NCBI GenBank assembly: GCA_964372025.1
Contig: CAYJPF010000003.1
Span: forward strand, 6,378-70,377
Direction: 5' to 3'
Length of the DNA stretch: 64,000 nt
Source: CAYJBP01 sp964372025
Lineage (GTDB): Bacteria; Bacillota; Dehalobacteriia; UBA4068
How positions within the stretch are numbered: position 1 is the stretch's first letter; every line of letters starts with the position of its first letter. Positions 56,740-64,000 of this stretch are shown piece by piece. A program made the position numbers and the translations under genes. Below the pieces are notes generated by a model. It did not search any database. It was not told the DNA's origin and saw only the letters and a program-made list of their open reading frames with translations.

Positions 56740-57618
56740 TTACTTTTCAAGCCACCAGTCCATGACTTCTTGTGCAGTTTTCCAATCTCTTGGCTGACCT
56801 TTATCTTGCCATACTCTAAGCATCTTTTCAAAGGCATTGAGATAGTAACGTTCAAAGTTAAACACCTTCATTTCGTGTTTCCTTTGAGAGTTATTTGGAC
56901 ACCCAACGCAGCCTAATCGGCTATAACCTTGGTCGTATAGCTCGCAGTATGGCACACTGTTTGACTTTATAAAATCCCACAGCAAATCATCAGTCCAAGC
57001 AATCATAGGATTTATAGCGCGTATTCCTTTGATGGTGCAGCTTTCAAATTGTTTTCGCTTCTCACTGTTTTCGTCAAACAGCATTACCTCACCCTTGATT
57101 GTTTCTTCCGAGAAAACCAATTGCGCTTCTTGTTCGCTCATATCGAGGTCAAACCTTCGTCCTAAGTGCATACGTCGATTATGAACTACTTCCAGAGCTT
57201 CTCTTGAGTTTCTTGTGGCACTTTCTGATTTTCTAACGCCAAAAGAATGAAAACAATCTCGATTTTCCGGTATGCGTCTCTCCTTAAACTCCTTGCAGCA
57301 ATAGCGTATTAGTCTCGTTGGTGGCATTCCTTTGTGTACGATAAGGTCAAACATGGATATTCTGGGTTTTACTACAAATACTCCTATACCCATATTCTCT
57401 AATCGTTCTATTTCTTGTCTCGCAAAATATACAAGGGGAGGAGGGTCAATTCCGGTTATATTATGCTGAACAAAAAACTTCACCCCAGCTTGGATAAACA
57501 GCTCAACCAAAGCTACAGAGTCCTTGCCAAAGCTACTGCACACACAGTAGCCTCGGCTGTCCATCCTTAAAGCCATAGGTTCCATTTCTTGTATCAAAGC
57601 AATGCTTTTACTTACCAT
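56740..57618 (-). CDS. PAPS-reductase/ATP-pyrophosphatase-like protein
   Basis: 292 aa. PP-loop CSSFGKDSVALVELFIQAGV (residues 27-46), then RYCCKEFKERRIP with a Cys pair (about 105), SFGVRKSESATRNSREALEV and a later CVGCPNN. The cysteine set could hold an Fe-S cluster, as in DndC/PAPS reductases. In phages the family is linked to sulphur transfer or nucleic-acid modification, but the substrate here is unknown. Confidence 0.8.
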   Translation of the reverse strand: MVSKSIALIQEMEPMALRMDSRGYCVCSSFGKDSVALVELFIQAGVKFFVQHNITGIDPPPLVYFARQEIERLENMGIGVFVVKPRISMFDLIVHKGMPPTRLIRYCCKEFKERRIPENRDCFHSFGVRKSESATRNSREALEVVHNRRMHLGRRFDLDMSEQEAQLVFSEETIKGEVMLFDENSEKRKQFESCTIKGIRAINPMIAWTDDLLWDFIKSNSVPYCELYDQGYSRLGCVGCPNNSQRKHEMKVFNFERYYLNAFEKMLRVWQDKGQPRDWKTAQEVMDWWLEK

Positions 57619-57621
57619 ACT

Positions 57622-58017
57622 TTAAAAAGGCAAAGAAAAATCAGTGGCTACCTCTGCGCTTACGTGAGGGATGTCTTGAGCAGGAGCTTGTTGTCTGGGC
57701 CTATTAAGACCAAAATCCAGCTCGTCTATTTGGATAGACCAAGAGATGCGTTTGTTGCCATCTTTATCTTCCCATTTGTTGCTTTCCATGCGCCCCATTA
57801 TCATGACTTCAGAGCCTTTGTCTAAATGCTTATTGCAAACTTCGGCTAATCTAGCCCAAGCCGTACAGTCAAAATAATCCGTAACTTTGTCTTGTCCTTT
57901 TGGAGCAAAAGTTCTTTGCACCGCTACAGTGAAATTGGTAAAAGAAGTGCCGGTTTTAGTTTGTCTTAGTTCAGGCTGGCGAACCACTGCCCCGTGAATG
58001 ATTGTTTTATTTAACAT
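57622..58017 (-). CDS. ssb: single-stranded DNA-binding protein
   Basis: 131 aa. OB-fold: IIHGAVVRQPELRQTKTGTS, FTNFTVAVQRTFAPKGQDKV, TDYFDCTAWARLAEVCNKHL, GSEVMIMGRMESNKWEDKDG. The acidic tip ends ATDFSLPF in place of the bacterial DDDIPF. It protects single strands at the fork and partners RecT. Confidence 0.93.
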   Translation of the reverse strand: MLNKTIIHGAVVRQPELRQTKTGTSFTNFTVAVQRTFAPKGQDKVTDYFDCTAWARLAEVCNKHLDKGSEVMIMGRMESNKWEDKDGNKRISWSIQIDELDFGLNRPRQQAPAQDIPHVSAEVATDFSLPF

Positions 58018-58019
58018 GA

Positions 58020-58610
58020 TTATTTCTCCTCTTCTTTCTTTTCGTCTAAGTAAGTTGCTACCAAGTCAGCACAATGCAACAGCATACCGAGCGGGTACTT
58101 TTCCCAAGCTCCGCTGAGTGCATAAGAACCGCCTTTAACCCTGTCATCAAAGCCACCCATATGCCAGTTGATAGCAAGAGCCTCTTCACGAGTTAGCCTG
58201 ATAAAGCTGGAAATTATATAGACGCTTCCTTCGCCGTGACCGTAGCAGAGCGAGTCTTCTACCGTGTAGTACGGGACTTGAACCCACTCGCCGTTTTGCT
58301 TTACATTTCGGGTATCTTGCTTATAGAAGTTGACTTTGCAGAGGTCGTGTAGAAGTGACACAACTGCTATTGTTTCCCCACCCAATTGCAGGTCTAAAAG
58401 CTTGTTTAGATGCAATAGTCGGTGGTAAACATTGATACTGTGCTGGGCTAAACCACCTTCATAAGAACCGTGGTATTTGGTGCTTGCCGGAGCGGTAAAA
58501 AAGTCGCTACTGTCCAGCCAAGCTAACAGCTTATCCGCTCCCTCTCTCTTGATATTTGCCGTAAAAATAGCAGCAAATTCTTTTCTCAAATCGCCGGTTG
58601 GACTACTCAT
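58020..58610 (-). CDS. HD-domain phosphohydrolase
   Basis: 196 aa. HD motif in VSLLHDLCKVNFYK (about residues 83-96) with upstream GGLAQHSINVYHRLLHLNKL and downstream HMGGFDD, LLHCADLVATYLD. A metal-dependent phosphohydrolase; a nucleotide or cyclic nucleotide substrate is likely. Overlaps the next gene by 8 nt. Confidence 0.78.
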   Translation of the reverse strand: MSSPTGDLRKEFAAIFTANIKREGADKLLAWLDSSDFFTAPASTKYHGSYEGGLAQHSINVYHRLLHLNKLLDLQLGGETIAVVSLLHDLCKVNFYKQDTRNVKQNGEWVQVPYYTVEDSLCYGHGEGSVYIISSFIRLTREEALAINWHMGGFDDRVKGGSYALSGAWEKYPLGMLLHCADLVATYLDEKKEEEK

Positions 58611-59094
58611 TTACTAATTTCCCCTTTACAAATTTTAGTTTAGAAATAATGTGGTCGTATTTGTCTATTATGCTCAAAAGTTCTTCTTCTCTTTGTGCAA
58701 ATTCATCAAGCAAAGCTTCGGGAGTAATAAATCCTTCGTAGCCTCTTTTGACAAATGCTTGTAGTAGTTGCCTAAAGTTTCCGTAATAGCCTGTAATGCG
58801 TACATCTTTCATGTTGTGAGACTTTCGTCTTGCGTTATAAACCATCTTACGCTGCGTGATATACATGTTCATAGACGTAATAACAAGCGTAAAGCCGTGC
58901 CCTAAGCTTATATAGTAACCGCCTTTAAAGCCCTCGGGTTTTACATCAAGGAAGCCCCTGTCTCTATCGCTAAGTTCCTCGCCTTCCTCGACAATTTCTT
59001 CTTCATCAAGCCCGTCGTAGAACTCGTCTTCATCATCAAAGTCCTCAATGTCTTCGTCAAAATCTTCTTCCAAATAAAACTCTCTGTCTGACAC
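58603..59094 (-). CDS. acidic N-terminal phage protein, unknown function
   Basis: 163 aa. The first 50 residues are almost all D and E (FDEDIEDFDDEDEFYDGLDE), which may mimic DNA. The rest is alpha/beta with GGYYISLGHGFTLVITSMNM and a helical end. No family recognised. Confidence 0.68.
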   Translation of the reverse strand: MSDREFYLEEDFDEDIEDFDDEDEFYDGLDEEEIVEEGEELSDRDRGFLDVKPEGFKGGYYISLGHGFTLVITSMNMYITQRKMVYNARRKSHNMKDVRITGYYGNFRQLLQAFVKRGYEGFITPEALLDEFAQREEELLSIIDKYDHIISKLKFVKGKLVNE

Positions 59095-59096
59095 TT

Positions 59097-59327
59097 TTAT
59101 TTCCTCCCTTTCTTAATGAATTCGTCAATATCCGCCTTGGGTATTCTGTGCATACGCCCCAGCCTAATAGATGTCAAATCCCCTGTCGAGATTGCCTGTC
59201 TAATCCAGCTATTGGACACCGCAAGTAGGGCGGCAGCCTCCGAAACTGAGTAATATTCACGCAACTCTTCGTGCTTCTTAGGCTTCTTTTCAACTTTCTC
59301 TTTCTTTTCTACCTTTTTATTTGCCAC
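59097..59327 (-). CDS. excisionase/MerR-type HTH protein
   Basis: 76 aa. Lys-rich N-terminus, then a helix-turn-helix of the Helix-turn-helix_17 type: YYSVSEAAALLAVSNSWIRQ and a wing IRLGRMHRIPKADIDEFIKK. It binds DNA, either as a regulator of the early region or as an excisionase far from int. Confidence 0.8.
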   Translation of the reverse strand: MANKKVEKKEKVEKKPKKHEELREYYSVSEAAALLAVSNSWIRQAISTGDLTSIRLGRMHRIPKADIDEFIKKGRK

Positions 59328-59538
59328 TTTTTCTTCTTCCTTCCTTAATTTTGCCGTCTATTAGGTCTGAGAGCAGTCTCAAAACAACAGACACTCCCCA
59401 CGTTAGCACTGTAACGTGTAACGAAAACTCCAGATTTCCTGCCATGCAAATCAACAAGACTAATGCAGTTGTAATTGCCCAGTCTATAACAAGCGTGAAT
59501 AGGAAATACAGTGTCAATAAAACCTTAACTTTCTTCAC
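59317..59538 (-). CDS. 73-aa two-helix membrane protein
   Basis: Two hydrophobic helices (LLTLYFLFTLVIDWAITTAL ... LHVTVLTWGVSVVLRLL) and a basic tail. It sits immediately before the membrane-anchored SleB-like hydrolase gene, so a holin-like partner is possible. Function not proven. Confidence 0.6.
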   Translation of the reverse strand: MKKVKVLLTLYFLFTLVIDWAITTALVLLICMAGNLEFSLHVTVLTWGVSVVLRLLSDLIDGKIKEGRRKSGK

Positions 59539-59541
59539 TTC

Positions 59542-60231
59542 TTAATCTCCTTGTTCAGGGAAAGTATAATACTCTCCGTTATCAACGTAATTTATCCTAA
59601 ACAGGTTCTCAGTTCCAGCTCCGTGAAAGTAAACATACTCTTTTGGAAGCACTCTTCCGGCATCGTTACCGTACTTTTGTTCAAAAGAATACAACTCCAA
59701 CACGCTTTCAGCCATATCATAGAACTCTTGTTCGACGGGATTGGTTATATTATAACCAGTAAAGGCTCCGTTTTGCAGGATAACTGTAACAATACTATCT
59801 GGGAACTCAGGGCTGTCAACTCGATTTAGCACACACCATGCAACTGCGGCTTGCTCGTCATACGATTGAACACCTCTTGCTTCGCCCCAAATCAACATAG
59901 CCAGCATTTTTACTTCAGCATCCGTATACTCAAAGTTATCGCTAATCGGTTCGGCTTCCACAACGCTTTGGATGCTTTGAATATTAAGCTCGAGTCTTTC
60001 GTTTTTTTGCTTTAACACGCTAACCTGTTCCTCTAAGTTCTCAATCTCGTCATCTTTGTTTTCAACTTGGTCATTTAACTCAAAAATGACTGAATTAGCA
60101 ACCTCTGCATTTTCTCTCCACAGTTGTATTTCTGACTGCAAAAGCCATACAACTAAACCGATGGTTGATATCAAACAAATACTGATTGCGATGGACATAA
60201 GCATGAAAAGGTTACTCTTGGTTTTCCACAT
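59542..60231 (-). CDS. membrane-anchored SleB/CwlJ-like cell-wall hydrolase
   Basis: 229 aa. Transmembrane helix (FMLMSIAISICLISTIGLVV, 9-28), coiled coil (about 40-90: ELNDQVENKDDEIENLEEQV), then Hydrolase_2 domain (100-225): MLAMLIWGEARGVQSYDEQA with the catalytic Glu, AAVAWCVLNRVDSPEFPDSI, LPKEYVYFHGAG. A peptidoglycan lytic enzyme in an early/replication operon, in addition to the late C39 lysin; a role at DNA entry or in the cell envelope of the lysogen is conceivable. Confidence 0.82.
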   Translation of the reverse strand: MWKTKSNLFMLMSIAISICLISTIGLVVWLLQSEIQLWRENAEVANSVIFELNDQVENKDDEIENLEEQVSVLKQKNERLELNIQSIQSVVEAEPISDNFEYTDAEVKMLAMLIWGEARGVQSYDEQAAVAWCVLNRVDSPEFPDSIVTVILQNGAFTGYNITNPVEQEFYDMAESVLELYSFEQKYGNDAGRVLPKEYVYFHGAGTENLFRINYVDNGEYYTFPEQGD

Positions 60232-60241
60232 TCTGCACCTC

Positions 60242-60703
60242 CTAAGTTTCTAAAATCTTGATGCCGAGGACAGACATCATCATTTTTTTCTTTGTACGAT
60301 AAGTCTGAGTTTGCCTGCCCTTAACATCTTCTACAATGCGCTCACCAGTCTTGCATACGGTATAGGTGAAATCAGCTTGGTAGCTTATAGCCCTAATGCG
60401 TTCGCCTTCCGGTGTGGTATACGGTCTCTGCAATACAAAGGTTTCTTGAAGCCGTAAGTCGGATATCTCGCCAAGGCTTAACATAGCCATAAGTTCACGA
60501 TATCGTATAGCTTCCTTCTTGCTATCAAAGGTAATCGCTCCAACATCTGTCTTGACATTTCGCCATTTCGAAGTCTTGTCTTTCTTGACTTGCTCTATAG
60601 CAGAGTCGATTTGTTTGTTTAGCTTTCGCTCTTCTTGCTCTTTGATTTTAGCAAGGGCTTGCTTTAAAACTTTATCAGACAAATCCTTTAACTCGATAGC
60701 CAT
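60242..60703 (-). CDS. DUF1064-like nuclease
   Basis: 153 aa. KWRNVKTDVGAITFDSKKEA, RYRELMAMLSLGEISDLRLQ, YQADFTYTVCKTGERIVEDV and KGRQTQTYRTKKKM: the DUF1064 pattern with the restriction-like D-x-n-E-D-V-K-G core. Related to Holliday-junction/VRR-NUC type nucleases and common in phage replication operons. Confidence 0.85.
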   Translation of the reverse strand: MAIELKDLSDKVLKQALAKIKEQEERKLNKQIDSAIEQVKKDKTSKWRNVKTDVGAITFDSKKEAIRYRELMAMLSLGEISDLRLQETFVLQRPYTTPEGERIRAISYQADFTYTVCKTGERIVEDVKGRQTQTYRTKKKMMMSVLGIKILET

Positions 60704-61134
60704 TACTTTCCTGCCTTGGCTCTACGCTCTGCTTCGACCTGACCTATCATTAAGAAGTTGATAAAATCTTCTCCATCGTGCGGATACTCACCAAGATAAC
60801 GCTGGGGTCTATCACCTACAAACTTAACAAACGGGCCGTGTTCGGATTTAAGCCAGTAACACATAGTCGTGCAAGTATCGCCTCTCCAACGAACTATCTC
60901 GATAATTTTGTTTTCATCCGAACGTAACTCCATATTATTGCAACGGATGTTTATAAACTCAGGCTCTTCGGGTTTCTGGAAATACTTGCAGACAACACAC
61001 TCCTTGTCGGGGGCTACGAAATCTGCACATAGAGGAGAGTCTCCGTTAGTGCAAACCTCTTCATTACCTGCGTAGTAATCGCAGATGCCTTCGTTACCGG
61101 GGTCTCTTTCTTCAAATCTGAATGTTAGTCTCAT
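60703..61134 (-). CDS. Cys-rich phage protein
   Basis: 143 aa. N-terminal cysteines (EGICDYYAGNEEVCTNGDSP, CADF, CVVCKYF) suggest a zinc site; the C-terminal half has RGDTCTTMCYWLKSEHGPF. Overlaps neighbours by 1-4 nt. Unknown function. Confidence 0.65.
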   Translation of the reverse strand: MRLTFRFEERDPGNEGICDYYAGNEEVCTNGDSPLCADFVAPDKECVVCKYFQKPEEPEFINIRCNNMELRSDENKIIEIVRWRGDTCTTMCYWLKSEHGPFVKFVGDRPQRYLGEYPHDGEDFINFLMIGQVEAERRAKAGK

Positions 61135-61898
61135 AATTTTTTCCCTTTCATTTCTAATAATTTTTTCAGCATTTGCATTGCTCCATAATGTGTTATGTCT
61201 GTCTTATCTGTCGAATAGCCTTCATGCGTAGCCCAACAGCCATGTCTGTGATGCCAAAGAGGGCACCCGCCGCATCGTACGCCTTCGCAGAGTTTGTTTC
61301 GGTGTATGCCCTCCACTTTAGGTAAATCTTCAAATTCTTGCTGTATTCTATCAAGTAAATCACTAAAGGGAATTTTCGTGAGGGCTACAAAGAGGTTTTC
61401 ATCCGGTATGTCAGCAACCAAGTTGACTTTGCTTAGTTCTAATACTACTTTCTCGTTTTGTTCCACAGCTTGCTTATTCTGCTCCCTTATCTTATCCTGA
61501 GCCTTATCAAGCATTTGCTGGACAAGTTCTAAGTTCTTTCGCTGAGCTTCTTGTTCTTGGCGTTCTTCCTTGGCTTGCTCAATCTGGTCAAAGTACTTCA
61601 AGTACTGCTTAGCGTCAAACTCGGTTTGCATACCAACCAGAACGTTTGTGTGTCGGTCTTCGGGGTGTCTTGTTATAATGCGAGTGCGTGTCAGTTCAAA
61701 GTCGTTCGGGCTGACTTCGTACAAACACTTTAAAACATCAAATCCCATCGTGATTGTGGAATACGCTATGCTTTGTGGGTATTTTAAACACTGAATGTCT
61801 TCCGCATCATTTCCTTTAGTTTTCTTCTTTCCTTCAACAACTTTCCAGTAAATCAAAGTGGTAATAACACTCGTTACCAGTGCAATAATCGTATCCAT
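61131..61898 (-). CDS. membrane-anchored coiled-coil protein with C-terminal Cys cluster
   Basis: 255 aa. Short N-terminal hydrophobic helix (MDTIIALVTSVITTLIYWKV), a region of unknown fold, a coiled coil (about 85-155: QIEQAKEERQEQEAQRKNLE), and near the end EGVRCGGCPLWHHRHGCWAT. Unknown function. Confidence 0.65.
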   Translation of the reverse strand: MDTIIALVTSVITTLIYWKVVEGKKKTKGNDAEDIQCLKYPQSIAYSTITMGFDVLKCLYEVSPNDFELTRTRIITRHPEDRHTNVLVGMQTEFDAKQYLKYFDQIEQAKEERQEQEAQRKNLELVQQMLDKAQDKIREQNKQAVEQNEKVVLELSKVNLVADIPDENLFVALTKIPFSDLLDRIQQEFEDLPKVEGIHRNKLCEGVRCGGCPLWHHRHGCWATHEGYSTDKTDITHYGAMQMLKKLLEMKGKKL

Positions 61899-62111
61899 TT
61901 AGACCTCCTCTAAACTCTCTGGGTGTATTCGCACCAACTCTACTTTACGTTCCATTCCCCAGTCGGCAAAGCCTGAACGTACTAAGAAGTGTGCATAATT
62001 ATCTTCCGTATCCTCGTTAGAAAAGCATACTGCTGTGATTTGGTGTTTGAAATAAACACCTTCTACTTTGTGTCCGTCTATAGATACGCCTTTATGTGTT
62101 ACCATCAACAT
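61899..62111 (-). CDS. 70-aa hypothetical protein
   Basis: Beta-rich: VTHKGVSIDGHKVEGVYFKH and AHFLVRSGFADWGMERKVEL. ATG overlaps the thyX stop, after GGAGGTTTA. No family recognised. Confidence 0.6.
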   Translation of the reverse strand: MLMVTHKGVSIDGHKVEGVYFKHQITAVCFSNEDTEDNYAHFLVRSGFADWGMERKVELVRIHPESLEEV

Positions 62112-62734
62112 TAAACCTCCAAATCCTCAAATAGGGCAGGCATAACCGCCTTGCACTCTTCCAACAGCGGTATCATCACCTCTCGCATCTGCGGGTGAGC
62201 ACCGCTTGCACACCTTAACTTGAACACATGTCGCCATTCCCTTATGTTCGCGGTCATAACAACCTCAGTCTTTAGGCTATTAGGCAGCACACTCCGGGCT
62301 TCTTGTGGTGTAGCTCCGTTCTTCAAAAGACCTTGATACGCATTTTCAGCCCACTTCATCGCCGCTTGCCATTGGAAGCGTTTCTCTTCAAACGGGTTTG
62401 GGTCATTCAAAAAGCAAGGGTCAATAAACTCTACATCTTCGTATCGTACGTATCTGCTGCTTTCTTGAGAAAAACTTGCCATTCTATGCCGAACAAGCTC
62501 GTGCGACACACCTCTGTCAACAATAAAGCGAACTGTAAAAGCGCAGTGCTCCAGCACACTCTCGTGCCCACGCTTAATCAACATACGAATGAACTTCTCA
62601 GCCGAGTCCTCTGTAATCTTGTCCTCGCTCTTATAACAAACCCTGCCAATCAACTCAAGTCTCTTGATTATCGTGCTGTAAGCCTCTGCTCCCATCGGGG
62701 TTATAAACTCGTAACTCGCCGGTATAATCTTCAT
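62111..62734 (-). CDS. thyX: FAD-dependent thymidylate synthase
   Basis: 207 aa. Makes dTMP from dUMP with flavin, NADPH and methylene-tetrahydrofolate. ThyX motif RHRMASFSQESSRY (R-H-R-x5-S-x2-S-R) at about 81-94, preceded by HESVLEHCAFTVRF and followed by NIREWRHVFKLRCASGAHPQ. It works with the dUTPase two genes upstream to supply thymidine nucleotides. Confidence 0.93.
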   Translation of the reverse strand: MKIIPASYEFITPMGAEAYSTIIKRLELIGRVCYKSEDKITEDSAEKFIRMLIKRGHESVLEHCAFTVRFIVDRGVSHELVRHRMASFSQESSRYVRYEDVEFIDPCFLNDPNPFEEKRFQWQAAMKWAENAYQGLLKNGATPQEARSVLPNSLKTEVVMTANIREWRHVFKLRCASGAHPQMREVMIPLLEECKAVMPALFEDLEV

Positions 62735-62735
62735 A

Positions 62736-62927
62736 TTACACCTCCACGATTAAAGCCCATTGTCCGTCCTCGAACGAATGAAATACATTCTTCACAACGC
62801 CTTCGATTGTGGTACCGTCATCTTCTTGGATGAAAACCCACTCTCCCGCTTGAGGTCTTGGGCTATACTCAGCAGATGCCTTAAAGACATTCTTTCCGTT
62901 TTTTCTAACAATAAAATCCATTTTCAT
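62736..62927 (-). CDS. 63-aa beta-rich protein
   Basis: MKMDFIVRKNGKNVFKASAE then a strand set with AGEWVFIQEDDGTTIEGVVK. Small barrel-like pattern distantly recalling the left-end array, without its closing signature. Lies 1 nt upstream of thyX. Confidence 0.6.
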   Translation of the reverse strand: MKMDFIVRKNGKNVFKASAEYSPRPQAGEWVFIQEDDGTTIEGVVKNVFHSFEDGQWALIVEV

Positions 62928-62934
62928 TTACCTC

Positions 62935-63432
62935 CTAATAATTATTATCTTGTCTCTCGTGGTTAATCTTGTTCTTCGCTAAGTATCCCTCGTAGATGTC
63001 CGTAAACGTTATCTGGAACAAGCCCATCAAGTGCCAGAACGATACTAAACCGCCCGTGGCAATGTCCTTCACTAACGCACTCAGACTGTCATCCGGCTTC
63101 TCAACCGCAAGCCTCGTTCCTAAATCAATCGCCCATATAACATCAGCAGCACACTTCTCAATCTGCTTCAAACTCGCAAGCCTCTTATACGAATCCAAGG
63201 TCAAACTCATTAAGAAGTGCCAGACATCAACCGCTTCCTCTACGAACTTAGTCATGTCGTCTTTTGGGTGTTTCTTCCAAAACTTATACAAGCTCTCGTA
63301 CTCCCCAAACATCTCTCCCAACTCAACAAACAACGCAAGCTTCATTTCCTCCCTCGGATATGCCTTGTCGCCTAATATCCGTTCGTCAAGCTCCTCCTGT
63401 TTGCTGAGCATCTCAATTACCTTGTCTCTCAT
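62935..63432 (-). CDS. dimeric dUTPase (all-alpha NTP pyrophosphatase)
   Basis: 165 aa. MazG-like metal motif LALFVELGEMFGEYESLYKFW (E-x2-E spacing, residues 32-52) and EEAVDVWHFLMSLTLD (E-x2-D, about 66-81), the dUTPase_2 pattern. Hydrolyses dUTP to dUMP, the substrate of ThyX. Confidence 0.85.
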   Translation of the reverse strand: MRDKVIEMLSKQEELDERILGDKAYPREEMKLALFVELGEMFGEYESLYKFWKKHPKDDMTKFVEEAVDVWHFLMSLTLDSYKRLASLKQIEKCAADVIWAIDLGTRLAVEKPDDSLSALVKDIATGGLVSFWHLMGLFQITFTDIYEGYLAKNKINHERQDNNY

Positions 63433-63653
63433 TCATCTCCGTCCTTCCTTCTCGTCGTAGCCTCCCAAACGTTGAAGTTGCTACGTCGTTCTCCCTCTTC
63501 AGCCTTCCGCTTTACCTTACACCCCTTTCCGGGGTCGCAGGGTCTCCGATGCCCCTCCATGCACAAATAATCACAGTAGTAATACATCTCCGATTTTCCA
63601 GCCGTGCTGAACTTCTTCGCGTAATGACATCCTCTGCAAGGGTGTGCCGCCAT
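63429..63653 (-). CDS. 74-aa cysteine-rich protein
   Basis: MAAHPCRGCHYAKKF, CDYLCMEGHRRPCDPGKGCK: six cysteines in a compact zinc-binding arrangement, then a basic tail. Similar style to the N-terminus of the 52945-53286 protein (CPAGKKC). Unknown function. Confidence 0.6.
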   Translation of the reverse strand: MAAHPCRGCHYAKKFSTAGKSEMYYYCDYLCMEGHRRPCDPGKGCKVKRKAEEGERRSNFNVWEATTRRKDGDE

Positions 63654-63688
63654 AGCCGTTTCTCCTTCCGTTTAGTCTTTAGCAATAT

Positions 63689-64000
63689 TTAATTTTCTTG
63701 TTTCGCTTTTCGTCCGCAGTTTGGGCAGTATTTTGACAATATGCTTTGGTTTGCGTACGCCTCCTTGTAAACCTTCTTGTGGCACTTGCTGCAATATATA
63801 CCCGAGTTTGCACAATCATCCAACACTACCCACTCAAAACCCTCCAACCTTTCAAGCTGTTCTTGGAGTGCCGTAACAGCAAAAAGTTGGGTTACTGGGC
63901 TAATTGTCAAATGCACACCACACCCCATTCTCAATCCAGTTTTCATATCTTCTATTGCTTTTTCGATATCTAACTTATCTTTAATGTCTTTTCTATTCAT
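63689..64000 (-). CDS. zinc-ribbon protein at the right edge
   Basis: 103 aa; the ATG is the last three bases of the window, so the start is complete only if no upstream start exists. Helical N-terminus with DIEKAIEDMKTGLRMGCGVH, C-terminal ribbon CSKCHKKVYK ... CPNCGRKAKQ. Resembles the 11336-11650 protein at the C-terminus. Unknown function. Confidence 0.65.
   Translation of the reverse strand: MNRKDIKDKLDIEKAIEDMKTGLRMGCGVHLTISPVTQLFAVTALQEQLERLEGFEWVVLDDCANSGIYCSKCHKKVYKEAYANQSILSKYCPNCGRKAKQEN

Noticed and set aside
62303..62833. 176-aa ORF on the + strand
   Set aside because: Antisense to thyX, whose conserved motif is unambiguous on the - strand.

Overview
The window is part of a temperate siphophage (or prophage) of a Bacillota host, most likely an anaerobic gut Clostridia. 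Evidence for the virus is a complete head-tail set: HK97-type capsid, ClpP-like prohead protease, portal, terminase, tape measure and the lambda G/GT-type frameshifting chaperone. A tyrosine recombinase and a BRO-N/KilAC antirepressor point to a temperate life style. Strong GGAGG ribosome binding sites, vegetative TTGACA-17-TATAAT promoters (often with an extended TGN -10), a phi-LC3-type holin and a C39-type lysin point to a Gram-positive host. No tRNA, rRNA or CRISPR array was seen.

Layout. 1-6.2 kb (+): accessory operon with a tandem array of small SH3/KOW-like paralogues, a 703-aa zinc-ribbon protein and an M20/M28/M42-type metallopeptidase. 6.2-8.8 kb (+): a strong promoter, a 19-aa membrane peptide, integrase, an overlapping MazF/PemK-like toxin, a double-HTH protein and small genes. 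8.8-15.3 kb (+): HNH and GIY-YIG homing endonucleases interleaved with a DUF1351/RecT recombination module, zinc-ribbon proteins, the antirepressor and an MBL-fold hydrolase. 15.4-19.0 kb (+): a fibre/adhesin cassette under its own promoter, ending in a bidirectional terminator. 19.0-25.0 kb (-): tail tip (Gp37/Tal-like, two Dit-like proteins) and a three-domain lysin. 25.0-25.5 kb: a non-coding block. 25.5-34.4 kb (-): small virion/membrane genes, an AgrB-like/HTH membrane protein, holin, a second fibre cassette. 34.5-50.4 kb (-): tape measure back to terminase, with a group I intron in terL. 50.4-64 kb (-): replication and metabolism: zinc-finger proteins, dual-specificity phosphatase, primase-helicase, initiator with an ori-like repeat block, G39P-like protein, PAPS-reductase-like protein, SSB, HD phosphohydrolase, SleB-like hydrolase, DUF1064, ThyX and a dimeric dUTPase. 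The + and - arms converge at 19.0 kb; both begin beyond the window edges.

Most notable: three intergenic loci (10.5, 25.5 and 56.7 kb) each encode an RNA of about 90-100 nt with its own promoter and terminator. In all three a small 5' hairpin carries a loop that is the exact complement of the 6-7-nt loop of the long terminator hairpin. The loop sequences differ completely between copies while the complementarity is kept, which is the covariation expected of a real kissing-loop RNA family. I do not recognise it as a known class.
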